64,000 bases of DNA from an uncultured Monoglobus sp. (GTDB lineage Bacteria > Bacillota > Clostridia > Monoglobales > Monoglobaceae). The notes beneath the pieces are model-generated. The model was not told the origin of the DNA. It was given only the letters and a program-made list of their open reading frames with translations, and did not search any database. Where the stretch lies: NCBI GenBank assembly GCA_947624305.1, contig CANQKC010000012.1:1-64000 (forward strand), written 5' to 3'. The position numbers and the translations under genes are program-made. Of this stretch, positions 8,510 to 17,480 are shown one piece after another (position 1 is the stretch's first letter; every line of letters begins with the position of its first letter).

Positions 8510-11500
8510 GCTGTTTTTCCTTCTTCATCGTACAGATACTCGTTGAGTTCCAGCACGATGCTTTCTAATTTATTTCCAAAGACCTTATTGATTTTGTTAA
8601 ATCCGCCCTGTGCTTTAAAGCGCCCGTCCTCATCAAAAACGGAGATATTCAAGACGGATTCTTCCATTAAATATTTTTCCATTCTGTTGATCCAGTTCAA
8701 TTCCTGCTTGGAAAATCTATGAGCCTTTTTCAATTTATTCACGGCTTGTTTTATCCGCGCTTCGTGGGAAACGAGCGCAGAGCCGATAGCGTAGCGGCGA
8801 ATCAGGCTTATAATATCCGCGGCAATATCTTCATTGGTCATCTGGGAAATCGCAGTATTAAGCTGCCTGGTCGTAAAACCTTCCCGATCCAGCGTCAGTA
8901 ACAATGATTTAAGGCCTTCTCTGGTCAGTTCCTTTGGGCGGGTACAAATAATATTCAAAGCGGCAATTTCATTGAGATTTGTTTTGATATAGGCCGCAAA
9001 GTCATCCAAATAATCTTCGGGCTTGCTCCCGGCGCCATAGCCCCTATTGTGTTCTAACAGCTCATCTTCCGCGTCGGATATTACCACAGGATTATTGCCG
9101 TTTGCTTTTGTCTCCTGCAGCATTTTAAACATGTCCGTATATGCCAGAAGGCGGTTTCGGGCATCATCCGGTTTGCGCTTGCGAATGTCAGCGATAAATT
9201 GTGTGGGGTCTTGCCCTCCGGTCATACTGATAAAGTGTTGCATGGTCTTACCGTCCATGCCGCGCTTTTTCCGCTGCAGTTTGGCAATGATCTGATTTAT
9301 CTGGTACTGTACCTGTTTTTCATCTTCAAGCACTTCCAATCCGTCTAATAGCTGTGTAAACGTCGCAGACGGGTTTGCAACAACAGGCTTCATTGTATTG
9401 ACAGCCTCAAGTGAATCATACACGCCGACAGGATCATAAATTTCAAAGTGTGTTTTGTGAATTTCAGGGCATAATCTGGTGGCTCGTCCCAGCATCTGTT
9501 CAAACAGAATACGGGATTTCACACGGCGCATGAACACAAGCGTTGTGATTTCCGGAACATCAATTCCAGTAGTCAGCAGATCAACCGTAACGGCAATGCT
9601 TGGGAAACGCTCATTTTTAAAACGTTTTATCGCTTCCTGTACCTTTTTCTTATTTCCGCCGCCAACGCTTCCGGTGATTTTCATAATCGCATCATTGTCA
9701 ACACCCGTTTGAGAATAAATATCCTTCAGTATTTTGACAATCATATCGGCATGCTGATCATCCACCGCATAGATAAGCGTCTTCCCTTGTTCTTCCGGAC
9801 ATTCGGGATCAATATCACGGGCAATTTCGGCAAGGACCGTCTTGTTAAAGTTTTCCGTGATAACCTGTCGGTTGAAAGTGTCAATATCAAAATCCAATTC
9901 ATCCGAAAGAAGCTCACTGTTGGTGATCTCCCCTGTAACCGGGTCATAGACGGTAACGGTATCGCCCGCTTTATAATGAATGCCGTATTCTCCCAATTTT
10001 GTGGTTAATTCATGCGGTGCATCGTGGTCCACCAAATATCCTTCTATGACCGCTTCCCGATAGGTATATTTGAACACCGGTTGACCAAAAATTTCCGTGG
10101 TTTGCAGCGCAGGCGTTGCAGTGAGCGCAATCTTAACAGCCTCGAAGTATTCAACGACACTGCGATATTTACTTTGGTAGTCGGTTTGATCTCGATATAA
10201 AAGCTCGTCCTCGCCCATTTCCTTGTCCAATATGTAGCCTCTGTGGGCCTCGTCAATAATCACAAGGTCATAGTCGGAAACGGCGGGCATTGTGTCTTCG
10301 GCATTGTAAAGAATACGCTTTACCATACTTTGAACCGTTGCAACCTGAATGCGGGTTTCACGGTCAATCGTTTTGTCATCAAGCCCTTTGATATTATAAA
10401 TATCATCAAGGGTCATTAGATCTTCCAGTTTGACTTCCTTGAAAACATCTTCCGCCTGCTCTCCCAATGCGTTACGATCTACAAGAAACAGTATGCGGCG
10501 AAAGCGTTCTGTTTTCAGAAAACGATAAATTAAACCTAAGACTGTTCTCGTTTTGCCTGTACCGGTAGCCATTGCCAGAAGAATATTCTGCTGTCCGTTG
10601 ATAACCGCATTTTCAGCTGCTTGAATTGCTTTCATCTGATACTCACGCAGATTCAGGCCGTCTTTATCCCTCAGAAGGTCATACGGCATATTCTGTAAAG
10701 CTTGATTTTGTGATTGAATATCTTTTTCCAGCAGTTCCATAATACCCATGGGACTTATCCAGCCTTTTAATGCCCTTGGCGCATTATCGGGCCGCCTCAG
10801 ATCCAGGAACCAAACGCCGCTTTTCGTGTCATATTGTTCTAAATAAGGCCTTCCGTTGGTGGCAAAGGTGAACGGAACTTTATAGCTTCCCCATGTATCG
10901 ATTTGATACTGTGCGTCTTTCTCACGGATATTTCCGGAGTACTCCTTGCACTGGTAGTCAATAACAGACGGAATATCTTTATGGATCGCCTTGGCCTCTA
11001 TTGTGGCAACCATCCGTTTATCAACAAACAAAGCATAATCCGCATAGCCTTTGTTGCCGACTGTGGAATCAGTAGGCCATTCGGCAATTGCGATATTACG
11101 CCCTTTTTCGGGACGGGTTCCCTTAGAATAACGCAGATTTTGTGTATCGGCCTCCCAGCCGACTTTGCGGAGCTGTTCATCAATAAGGTATCGGGTTTCC
11201 GCCTCTGTGCGAATTCTTTGTTTTGCAGCTTTTCTCGCCTGTTTCTTTCGGGTTTCCTTCGCGACTTCGGGAGAAACAGCGGCGGCAGCATTAGCATCCC
11301 GGACCAGCTTGTCCTCTCGTTCTTGTTCGGCCTGCTTATCCGCCTCAACGGGTGCGAAATCGTCACAAGGCATCACAAAAGGCTTGTTTTGGTAATTCCA
11401 GTCTCCGTAAGTTTGCATAAACCATTCGCATAGGCTGTATGCCATTTGGAGCAGTGTTTCACTTTTTTCCACAGAAACATAGTTTTCATGCACCGCCTTA

Positions 11501-11772
11501 TTGCGAAATTTTCGGAGAGCATGAAGAATATCCGATATATCACGATCAATCAAGCCCTCCCGCAGAAGCGTGTCGATCCGCGTAACGGCAGTATTGTCAA
11601 AAGGAAATTCCAACCGATCATATGTAAAAATCAGATTTACGATTGTCTCGCCAATCATACCCAATTTCATAAGACAGGAATTAGAGTCAGAATAGCAATA
11701 TTTTTCTGCCAATTCGCCAAAATTAGCCAATACAGGAAAATGACTATTCAAAAACTCAAAATTCGATTTCAT
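8506..11772 (-). CDS. hsdR: Type I restriction endonuclease subunit HsdR
   Basis: The 1088-residue motor and nuclease subunit has, in order, an N-terminal DUF4145-like helical domain (about 1-130), a coiled charged linker, a restriction-endonuclease fold (VDKRMVATIEAKAIH, with the ExK pair), and a superfamily 2 helicase. The helicase shows ATGTGKTRT (Walker A), IIDEAHRGY (DEAH box) and ALTATP (motif III), followed by the conserved motif QMLGRATRLCP and an EcoEI-type C-terminal domain. It translocates DNA using ATP and cuts unmodified DNA away from the recognition site. An AAGGAGG site precedes the ATG, and a good promoter lies about 110 bp upstream. First gene of the operon. Confidence 0.96.
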   Translation of the reverse strand: MKSNFEFLNSHFPVLANFGELAEKYCYSDSNSCLMKLGMIGETIVNLIFTYDRLEFPFDNTAVTRIDTLLREGLIDRDISDILHALRKFRNKAVHENYVSVEKSETLLQMAYSLCEWFMQTYGDWNYQNKPFVMPCDDFAPVEADKQAEQEREDKLVRDANAAAAVSPEVAKETRKKQARKAAKQRIRTEAETRYLIDEQLRKVGWEADTQNLRYSKGTRPEKGRNIAIAEWPTDSTVGNKGYADYALFVDKRMVATIEAKAIHKDIPSVIDYQCKEYSGNIREKDAQYQIDTWGSYKVPFTFATNGRPYLEQYDTKSGVWFLDLRRPDNAPRALKGWISPMGIMELLEKDIQSQNQALQNMPYDLLRDKDGLNLREYQMKAIQAAENAVINGQQNILLAMATGTGKTRTVLGLIYRFLKTERFRRILFLVDRNALGEQAEDVFKEVKLEDLMTLDDIYNIKGLDDKTIDRETRIQVATVQSMVKRILYNAEDTMPAVSDYDLVIIDEAHRGYILDKEMGEDELLYRDQTDYQSKYRSVVEYFEAVKIALTATPALQTTEIFGQPVFKYTYREAVIEGYLVDHDAPHELTTKLGEYGIHYKAGDTVTVYDPVTGEITNSELLSDELDFDIDTFNRQVITENFNKTVLAEIARDIDPECPEEQGKTLIYAVDDQHADMIVKILKDIYSQTGVDNDAIMKITGSVGGGNKKKVQEAIKRFKNERFPSIAVTVDLLTTGIDVPEITTLVFMRRVKSRILFEQMLGRATRLCPEIHKTHFEIYDPVGVYDSLEAVNTMKPVVANPSATFTQLLDGLEVLEDEKQVQYQINQIIAKLQRKKRGMDGKTMQHFISMTGGQDPTQFIADIRKRKPDDARNRLLAYTDMFKMLQETKANGNNPVVISDAEDELLEHNRGYGAGSKPEDYLDDFAAYIKTNLNEIAALNIICTRPKELTREGLKSLLLTLDREGFTTRQLNTAISQMTNEDIAADIISLIRRYAIGSALVSHEARIKQAVNKLKKAHRFSKQELNWINRMEKYLMEESVLNISVFDEDGRFKAQGGFNKINKVFGNKLESIVLELNEYLYDEEGKTA

Positions 11773-11885
11773 TCCAATCCCTCCTTAAAATGGGCTGTGT
11801 GAAAAAATTTGTAAAATCAAATCTTCTATAATAAATTTCATAATACAGACCGAAATGTCGATTTTTGACTTTTCCGTCTAAATTT

Positions 11886-11914
11886 AATATAACACTGATT
11901 TTTTGATATGTCAA
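11886..11914 (-). promoter_or_regulatory. Promoter of the hsdRMS operon
   Basis: Minus-strand TTGACA, 17 bp, TATATT, about 115 bp upstream of the hsdR ATG. Confidence 0.75.
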
Positions 11915-12193
11915 GACATGTATATATTTCGCTCATCTTAAACTAATATGTCGAAAAATTTTTGATGTCAGTGCAACGATGTGACAGGGCCATCTGTGCA
12001 TGGTTCTGCTTTTCGGTTTCAATATAATTTATCTCATCATACGGGATAGAAATAAATGTTTTATTGGTATGCAAAACAAAGCATTAAGTTTTTTGCAACG
12101 CTCAGCAGTGATCTGTCACATATAAAAATCGATATATTCATGTTTGACAACACCCCATATACTTATAAGGAGACATGCTTTTACAAAATCAAT
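11915..12193. other. Intergenic region between hsdR and the kinase cluster
   Basis: No credible gene. The 64-codon plus-strand ORF at 12056-12250 has no ribosome binding site and no recognisable features, and it runs through the terminator of the kinase gene. Confidence 0.5.
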
Positions 12194-12217
12194 AAAAAAA
12201 AGAACGCTGTCAAGCGT
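12194..12217 (-). terminator. Terminator of the kinase/regulator cluster
   Basis: Minus strand: short stem ACGCT/AGCGT with loop TGAC, followed by TCTTTTTTTT. It lies just after the stop of the last kinase gene. Confidence 0.6.
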
Positions 12218-12242
12218 CCTTTGGCCGAAGTAAAAAAATTTT

Positions 12243-13526
12243 TTATATGAGTATGTCACAGCAAAAATATCCGTTTTCCTCAAAAAAATTTATTATTCCT
12301 TTATGCTCGTTTACAACTCTTTGTATGTTTTTGATCCCAAATCCGTGGTACATTTTATTCTTTTTTGTTGTCTTTAGATCGTTATTGTTTTTCAATACCG
12401 ATCTGTCTATCGAGTTTATCATAAAAATTGAAAGATATTCGCCCTGGGTCTGCACATCAAGTTCGATAGTTTTTTTGCTTGAATTTTTTGCCGCCTCGAT
12501 CGCGTTGTCAAATAAATTTCCGAACAGCACCGCAATCTCGTCATGCTTTAATACCGAAAGCGAATTATTCATAACGCGAATCTGCAGATCTATACCCAAA
12601 CGCTCACACACGGCTGTTTTCGAGTTCGCTATCGCGTCAAAATAATCGTTGTCGGTTTTGACCGAGTTTTTCAACTCGCCGATCTGGTTTTCCATTACGG
12701 AATTAATATACTCGCGCGCTTTTTCGTTGTCATCAATAAGGCTCGATACGGTTGTGAAATGATTTATCAAGTCGTGGCGCATGGCGCATGTGTTTGAATA
12801 CATTTCTTCGATTTCTCGCGCGCGGCGCCTGTCATATTCATATCTTTGCTGAAGAACGGCATACTCGGCCTCAACGCTCACAACATCGCTGATCTTGATG
12901 TAAGCGTAGTAAATTGAGATGCATGCAATCATTATGCAGGTCGAAACCAACAACAATTCAAAGCTTAAACCGCTGTTTTCAATGAAAATGTCTGCAAACC
13001 CTATCATCGAAAGTTCAACGGCGACAGGCATTATTATCAAAGCGGCGATGCTTCGCTTTTTTAAATTACTCTTCGGTTTGAAACGCAAAAGCAGCGCGCA
13101 CGCCGTGATCAACAGAATTTGAACAGTAACGGTGAGCAAAACCCGCTCGCTGGTGAGCGTGAACATATTATAAAGGCGGTCCTGACTGTCTGGCAGCAAT
13201 ATACTGAAACAAAGTATCGTGAACAATCCCAAAAAATACACAATGCAGTTTATGAAGGCCGACATAAAAAGCTTATTAAAAACATCGCCCTTTAAAAATA
13301 TATGCGAATACAAAAAGTAAAGCAATATGAAAATCAGGCCTAAAACTCCTTCATAAATATATATCGTATTAAAATATGTGATACACGCAACGTTCACAAC
13401 AACGCCCGCAATATAACCGAGATACTTTTGGGGCGCTGAAAATCTGCATCCGAAGTACAGCGTTAAAAACATAAGAACAATTGATTCTTGTATAATATTT
13501 ATAATAAATTCAAATAAGTTTACCAT
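12243..13526 (-). CDS. GHKL-family sensor histidine kinase (second of the cluster)
   Basis: This 427-residue AgrC/VirS-like kinase has an N-terminal half with about six membrane segments (residues 1-210), then a dimerisation helix with the phospho-acceptor His in MRHDLINHF, and a HATPase domain with N-box LFGNLFDNAIEAA and G-box GFGIKN. It would sense an extracellular or membrane signal and phosphorylate the LytTR regulator encoded immediately upstream. Its ATG overlaps the regulator stop by 7 nt, so it is translationally coupled. No AgrB/AgrD-type peptide gene is visible nearby, so the signal is unknown. Confidence 0.88.
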   Translation of the reverse strand: MVNLFEFIINIIQESIVLMFLTLYFGCRFSAPQKYLGYIAGVVVNVACITYFNTIYIYEGVLGLIFILLYFLYSHIFLKGDVFNKLFMSAFINCIVYFLGLFTILCFSILLPDSQDRLYNMFTLTSERVLLTVTVQILLITACALLLRFKPKSNLKKRSIAALIIMPVAVELSMIGFADIFIENSGLSFELLLVSTCIMIACISIYYAYIKISDVVSVEAEYAVLQQRYEYDRRRAREIEEMYSNTCAMRHDLINHFTTVSSLIDDNEKAREYINSVMENQIGELKNSVKTDNDYFDAIANSKTAVCERLGIDLQIRVMNNSLSVLKHDEIAVLFGNLFDNAIEAAKNSSKKTIELDVQTQGEYLSIFMINSIDRSVLKNNNDLKTTKKNKMYHGFGIKNIQRVVNEHKGIINFFEENGYFCCDILI

Positions 13527-14251
13527 CGCGTATCCCTCATAAATTTTCCGTATAATTCGCGCGCTTCTTTTAATTTTTTCGCGCTGCGCGTCACGGTTAT
13601 TTTATTCTCGTTTTTCAAAACGATATACTTGCTGCTAAAGCGTTTAATATATCTGCAGTTCACAATATAACTTCGCTGAACGTATATAAACCCGTACGAA
13701 TTCAGGCGGTCATAAGCATACTTTATCGAGCACCTGAATTTCATCACAGCATTATTTTCATTATCATAAGCCGTCAAATAATGACCGCCGCTTTTTAAAT
13801 AAGCGACGTCTTTAACGCTCACCGAAACAATAGGATTAAGGTCAAGGCAGACTGTGCTGCCGCTTATTTTCCTGTAACGTATCTTTTTGATTAATTTATC
13901 AAGAACATTGTCCAGCTTTTCAAGATTTTTCTTGCTGATGAACCAAAAGGGCTGGTAATCATACGCTTGATACGCCAATTCCTCGTGCGCCGTAATAAAA
14001 ACCGTCGCGATATCGGATTGAAATTTTTTGATCGCCTCTATCGCGTCAAAGCCGTTGATTTCGGGCATATCAATATCCATCAAAATTATATCCGTGAGAT
14101 TGTTTCGACAATATCGGATCAAATCATCGGCATTGTCAAATGCAGCAATTTCAAAATCCTTTTCGTATTTTGGCACAATGTCTGCGACAGTCCCTTTAAG
14201 AAAAAGCAAAGCGTCTTTTTCATCGTCACACACGGCTATCCGAAGCTTCAT
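13520..14251 (-). CDS. LytTR-family response regulator
   Basis: The 243-residue regulator has a receiver domain (about 1-120; IAVCDDE acidic pocket and phospho-acceptor Asp in ILMDIDMPE) and a C-terminal LytTR DNA-binding domain (about 140-240; YIVNCRYIKRF and related blocks). It probably switches transcription in response to the flanking kinases. I use the second ATG, at 14249-14251, because AGGGGTGGC stands in front of it; the first in-frame ATG (14272) has no ribosome binding site. It lies between two kinase genes, and the 3' kinase overlaps it. Confidence 0.9.
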   Translation of the reverse strand: MKLRIAVCDDEKDALLFLKGTVADIVPKYEKDFEIAAFDNADDLIRYCRNNLTDIILMDIDMPEINGFDAIEAIKKFQSDIATVFITAHEELAYQAYDYQPFWFISKKNLEKLDNVLDKLIKKIRYRKISGSTVCLDLNPIVSVSVKDVAYLKSGGHYLTAYDNENNAVMKFRCSIKYAYDRLNSYGFIYVQRSYIVNCRYIKRFSSKYIVLKNENKITVTRSAKKLKEARELYGKFMRDTRW

Positions 14252-14306
14252 GCTGCCACCCCTTCTATTCATTTTACATTCTTTATGTCAAAACGAAAAA
14301 TTTAAT

Positions 14307-15599
14307 CTACATTAAATCCATTATTATAAAAAACAACTCATATTCATTATCGGACCGCGCAGCTTTTGATATACTTTTATAATTATCGAGCGCTTTCATT
14401 ATGTTATCTGTGCCGATACCGTGATTTTTCTCATCTTTTTTTGTTGTGGCTTTTGCTTGACCGGTTTCGCTTGCGCACGAATTTATAATTTTGCATATTA
14501 ATTTGTCTCTGTCATATTGTATGTAAACATTAATATATCTGTCTTCTTTTACCTTATCACAGGCCTCGATCGCGTTATCCAAGGCATTTCCGAATATAAT
14601 ACACTCATCCTCGTGCGACATCGGCAAATCTTTCGGAATACATATTTTCGTATTAAATTTTATATTCTTTTCTTCCGCCACAGTTTTCTTTAGAGTCAAT
14701 ATCGCGTCAAGAACCGTGTTCCCCGTGTCAATATAGGCGTCGCTTTTTGAAATGTTGTTAAAAAGCTTTTCGATATATTCAAGGCAGTTTTCACGCTCAT
14801 CCTTTTCAATATACGCCTTTATTGCGTATAAGTGGTTTTCGAGGTCGTGCCGTATCTTCTTTACCTGTCCTTGCGTCATCATAATATTGTCATAATGCTT
14901 TAGCTGCTCTTTAAGCTGGACTTCAAGCATATTGTTTTTTGTTATTATATAGCTTTGTTTTGCCAGATGCTCGTATAAGTACAAAGCAAATACCGTGCTG
15001 AACAGGAGCCCGAATGAACAAATTATCGCAAGATTATTCATAGCAGTGTCTTTTAGCTCATACGACATTTTAAAAAGCAAAAATACAGCGACTATCGAAT
15101 TGGCAAACAGACAAAGGAACAGCGGCCAATAGGAAGTTCCCATATTAAATTCGTGCCCTTTTAGTTTGACCCTTAATATCGTAAACCCGGCCAACGCGGC
15201 CAATTTTGAAACCATTATTCCCAAAACGCGGTATTCCGGTATCTGAACCGCCTCTTCTGCCGTTATATTAAAAATCAATGTAATAAAAAACATTACAATT
15301 ATTTCAATTACGCCGATAAAAAGAATACTGGTAACGGACGCGATAAGTTTCAGCGCCGCGGACCCTTTATACATAAAAGATATGATAAACACCGAAAGCG
15401 CCATTGCGAACGCATTAAGCAAATTAAAACTAAACACGGCATTGCTTATCAGCAGTAAACCCGATAAAATTCCGACGCCTATGATATATACCCATCTTGG
15501 AAAAATACTTCGTTCCTCAAATAAGGTTTCCAAAAAGATAAATATCATAAAAGCCTCAAATATTACGGTTAATATATCGGCAAAATAATAAATGTTCAT
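14307..15599 (-). CDS. GHKL-family sensor histidine kinase (first of the cluster)
   Basis: The 430-residue kinase has about six N-terminal membrane segments (residues 1-215), a coiled linker, the His box IRHDLENHLYAI and a GHKL ATPase domain with IIFGNALDNAIEAC and GIGTDN. The same overall design as the kinase at 12243-13526, but the sequences differ clearly. It is first in the cluster, followed after 55 bp by the LytTR regulator and then the second kinase. An AAAGGA site precedes the ATG and a good promoter lies about 95 bp upstream. Two kinases with one regulator suggests either signal integration or a missing partner regulator. Confidence 0.88.
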   Translation of the reverse strand: MNIYYFADILTVIFEAFMIFIFLETLFEERSIFPRWVYIIGVGILSGLLLISNAVFSFNLLNAFAMALSVFIISFMYKGSAALKLIASVTSILFIGVIEIIVMFFITLIFNITAEEAVQIPEYRVLGIMVSKLAALAGFTILRVKLKGHEFNMGTSYWPLFLCLFANSIVAVFLLFKMSYELKDTAMNNLAIICSFGLLFSTVFALYLYEHLAKQSYIITKNNMLEVQLKEQLKHYDNIMMTQGQVKKIRHDLENHLYAIKAYIEKDERENCLEYIEKLFNNISKSDAYIDTGNTVLDAILTLKKTVAEEKNIKFNTKICIPKDLPMSHEDECIIFGNALDNAIEACDKVKEDRYINVYIQYDRDKLICKIINSCASETGQAKATTKKDEKNHGIGTDNIMKALDNYKSISKAARSDNEYELFFIIMDLM

Positions 15600-15693
15600 A
15601 CATAAAATTCCTTTTCGGTAAAATGTGTATTTTTATACAAATGACCTCGGCCCGACTTCTCTGTTTTATTTGTCGAAATACAGTATTTATAAT

Positions 15694-15722
15694 ATTATAT
15701 CACTGCTCCCCTCCTTTTTCAA
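15694..15722 (-). promoter_or_regulatory. Promoter of the kinase/regulator cluster
   Basis: Minus-strand TTGAAA, 17 bp, TATAAT, about 95 bp before the first kinase ATG. Confidence 0.7.
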
Positions 15723-15787
15723 CTCCCTATATTGAACGTTTATGAAATAAATCCCGTCCGATAAGACGGCCCTCAATGGCAAGAAAA

Positions 15788-15828
15788 CGAAAAAATGTTC
15801 TCACAGGCATAAGTCCTATAAGAACATT
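15788..15828 (-). terminator. Terminator after tRNA-Leu
   Basis: Minus strand: AATGTTCT pairs with AGAACATT around an inner AGG/CCT helix, followed by TTTTTTCG. It starts 6 nt beyond the tRNA 3' end. Confidence 0.75.
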
Positions 15829-15833
15829 CAAAA

Positions 15834-15917
15834 TGGTGCGGGCGACAGGACTTGAACCTGCACGGGAAGCCCACCAGATCCTAAGTCTGGCGCGTCTGCC
15901 AGTTCCGCCACGCCCGC
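15834..15917 (-). tRNA. tRNA-Leu (anticodon TAG)
   Basis: Minus strand, 84 nt, acceptor GCGGGCG pairs with CGCCCGC, CCA encoded, long variable arm as expected for Leu. The anticodon loop ACTTAGGAT gives TAG, reading CUN codons. Its 3' end faces the AT-rich island at lower coordinates. Confidence 0.97.
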
Positions 15918-15928
15918 GAGACTTTGGT

Positions 15929-15957
15929 ATTATATCAGATAATATTTTGTTTGTCAA
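15929..15957 (-). promoter_or_regulatory. Promoter of tRNA-Leu
   Basis: Perfect minus-strand TTGACA, 17 bp, TATAAT, ending 12 bp before the tRNA. Confidence 0.85.
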
Positions 15958-16012
15958 CTGATTTATTGCCAAAACTGCTTCAAATTTCTGTACCATATAA
16001 CAAAAAATTGTG

Positions 16013-16041
16013 TTGAGTAAGCTCCGAAACAGTGTTAAAAT
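16013..16041 (+). promoter_or_regulatory. Possible promoter of the MocR-like gene
   Basis: Plus-strand TTGAGT, 17 bp, TAAAAT, 31 bp before the ATG. A second AT-rich -10-like block (TATAAT) follows, so the true start of transcription is uncertain. Confidence 0.45.
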
Positions 16042-16071
16042 AATTATATAATAAATTTTACGGAGCGCGTT

Positions 16072-17439
16072 ATGATTTATATTAACTTTGACAAGAGCAG
16101 CAGCGAGCCGCTTTATGTTCAGACATTCACTCAGCTCGCTCACAAAATCAATCACGGCGAGATCGAACCCGGATCAAAGCTTCCGTCGCAGAGACAGATG
16201 GCGAAAGATCTCGGCATTTCGGTCAACACGATAACCAACGCGTATAACATGCTCGCAATGTACGGATATGTTATCCCGTCCGAACGTTCGGGGTATTTCG
16301 TCAAGGAGATGGAAAAGGCCGACGATGAGCCCGACCGCCTCTGGAGGAGCAATGCGCCGTATGTTTACAACTTCAGCCGGAACGGTGTTGACCTCAGCAT
16401 CTCTTCGGCTTTTCGCCGCGCTCATAAACAGGCCGCGCGCTTTGACGAGGATGCCTTTTCGTATCCGGATTATATCGGGAGCTATGATCTGCGAAAACAA
16501 ATTTCATCCATGCTTAACAAAACTCAGGGTATTCAGGCAAGCCCTGTACAGATAATAATCGGAACGGACATCACCCGCCTTATGGACGCGCTGCTGCGCG
16601 TTATCGGCTCGGATCTGACCATTGGCCTTGAAAATCCCGCGTACAATAAAATCGCCCAATTTGTCAACCTCGGCGCGCAAAAGGTCAAATATTTAAACAT
16701 TCCCGAAACCGGGATCAACGCGGACGTTCTCAAAAACTTTGACGTGGATATTATGTTCCTCATGCCTTTTCACCACTATCCGCTGTATTACAAAATGTCC
16801 GCGGAGCAAAAGAAAGACGTTTTAAAATGGGCGGGAGCCGATCGCTATATAATCGAATACGGCTATGACATGGACTTTGTGTACTCCAATCCCTCGGAGC
16901 CGCTTTACTCGATGACCGAGAACAAAAACGTCATATTCGCGGGCGACTTCACAAGAAGCGTTTCGCCCTCGGTCTCCGCGGCGTACATGGTGCTTCCGGA
17001 GCATATGCTCACCAAATGGCAAAAGGTTTTCTACACATATCATTCCGACGTCAGCGCCCAGACGCAAAATTTCATCACCGAAATAATCCGCGACGGCAGC
17101 CTTTATTCAAACATAAACAGGCTAAAAAGAATATACGGCCGGAAGCGTAAACTGATGATAAACACGATCAAAAGCCACAGCTTCGGCGATCATATCGAGG
17201 TTCTGAACGCGGAATGCGGCACAACGCTGTTGATCAGGCCGGACGTTGACGCGGACGAGGAATTTCTTATCGACATCGCGCACGAAAACGGCGTCAAGCT
17301 CTCGTTCATCAAAAACGCGCTTGAAAGGCCGAACCCGATCATTTCAAAGCGGCTGTTCATTCTCGGCTTCGGCGAGCTCAGAGACGATGAGATCATAATG
17401 GGTATGAACCGCCTGCTGGACATATGGAAATCCATTTAA
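16072..17439 (+). CDS. MocR-type GntR regulator with degenerate PLP-binding site
   Basis: The 455-residue protein joins an N-terminal GntR winged helix (about 1-75; GSKLPSQRQMAKDLGIS) to a fold-type I aminotransferase-like domain (about 95-450). In MocR/PdxR/GabR proteins the second domain binds pyridoxal phosphate through a Lys in a motif like F-S-K-x-L-x-P. Here the corresponding stretch reads DFTRSVSPS, with Arg in place of Lys. The usual IIEDDYDSEF block reads IIEYGYDMDF. It may therefore not hold PLP covalently and may sense another ligand. The ATG is preceded by GGAG 6 nt upstream. It stands alone on the plus strand, so no target gene is indicated. Confidence 0.88.
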   Translation: MIYINFDKSSSEPLYVQTFTQLAHKINHGEIEPGSKLPSQRQMAKDLGISVNTITNAYNMLAMYGYVIPSERSGYFVKEMEKADDEPDRLWRSNAPYVYNFSRNGVDLSISSAFRRAHKQAARFDEDAFSYPDYIGSYDLRKQISSMLNKTQGIQASPVQIIIGTDITRLMDALLRVIGSDLTIGLENPAYNKIAQFVNLGAQKVKYLNIPETGINADVLKNFDVDIMFLMPFHHYPLYYKMSAEQKKDVLKWAGADRYIIEYGYDMDFVYSNPSEPLYSMTENKNVIFAGDFTRSVSPSVSAAYMVLPEHMLTKWQKVFYTYHSDVSAQTQNFITEIIRDGSLYSNINRLKRIYGRKRKLMINTIKSHSFGDHIEVLNAECGTTLLIRPDVDADEEFLIDIAHENGVKLSFIKNALERPNPIISKRLFILGFGELRDDEIIMGMNRLLDIWKSI

Positions 17440-17442
17440 AAG

Positions 17443-17480
17443 CAAGCCCGCGGAGAACTATCCGCGGGCTTGTTTTATTT
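17443..17480. terminator. Bidirectional terminator between mocR-like gene and uvrC
   Basis: A 12-bp perfect stem (CAAGCCCGCGGA / TCCGCGGGCTTG) with a T-rich tail on the plus strand and an A-rich flank serving the minus strand, between convergent genes. Confidence 0.85.

Noticed and set aside
12056-12250. 64-codon plus-strand ORF between hsdR and the kinase cluster
   Set aside because: No ribosome binding site, biased AT composition, and it runs through the kinase terminator.
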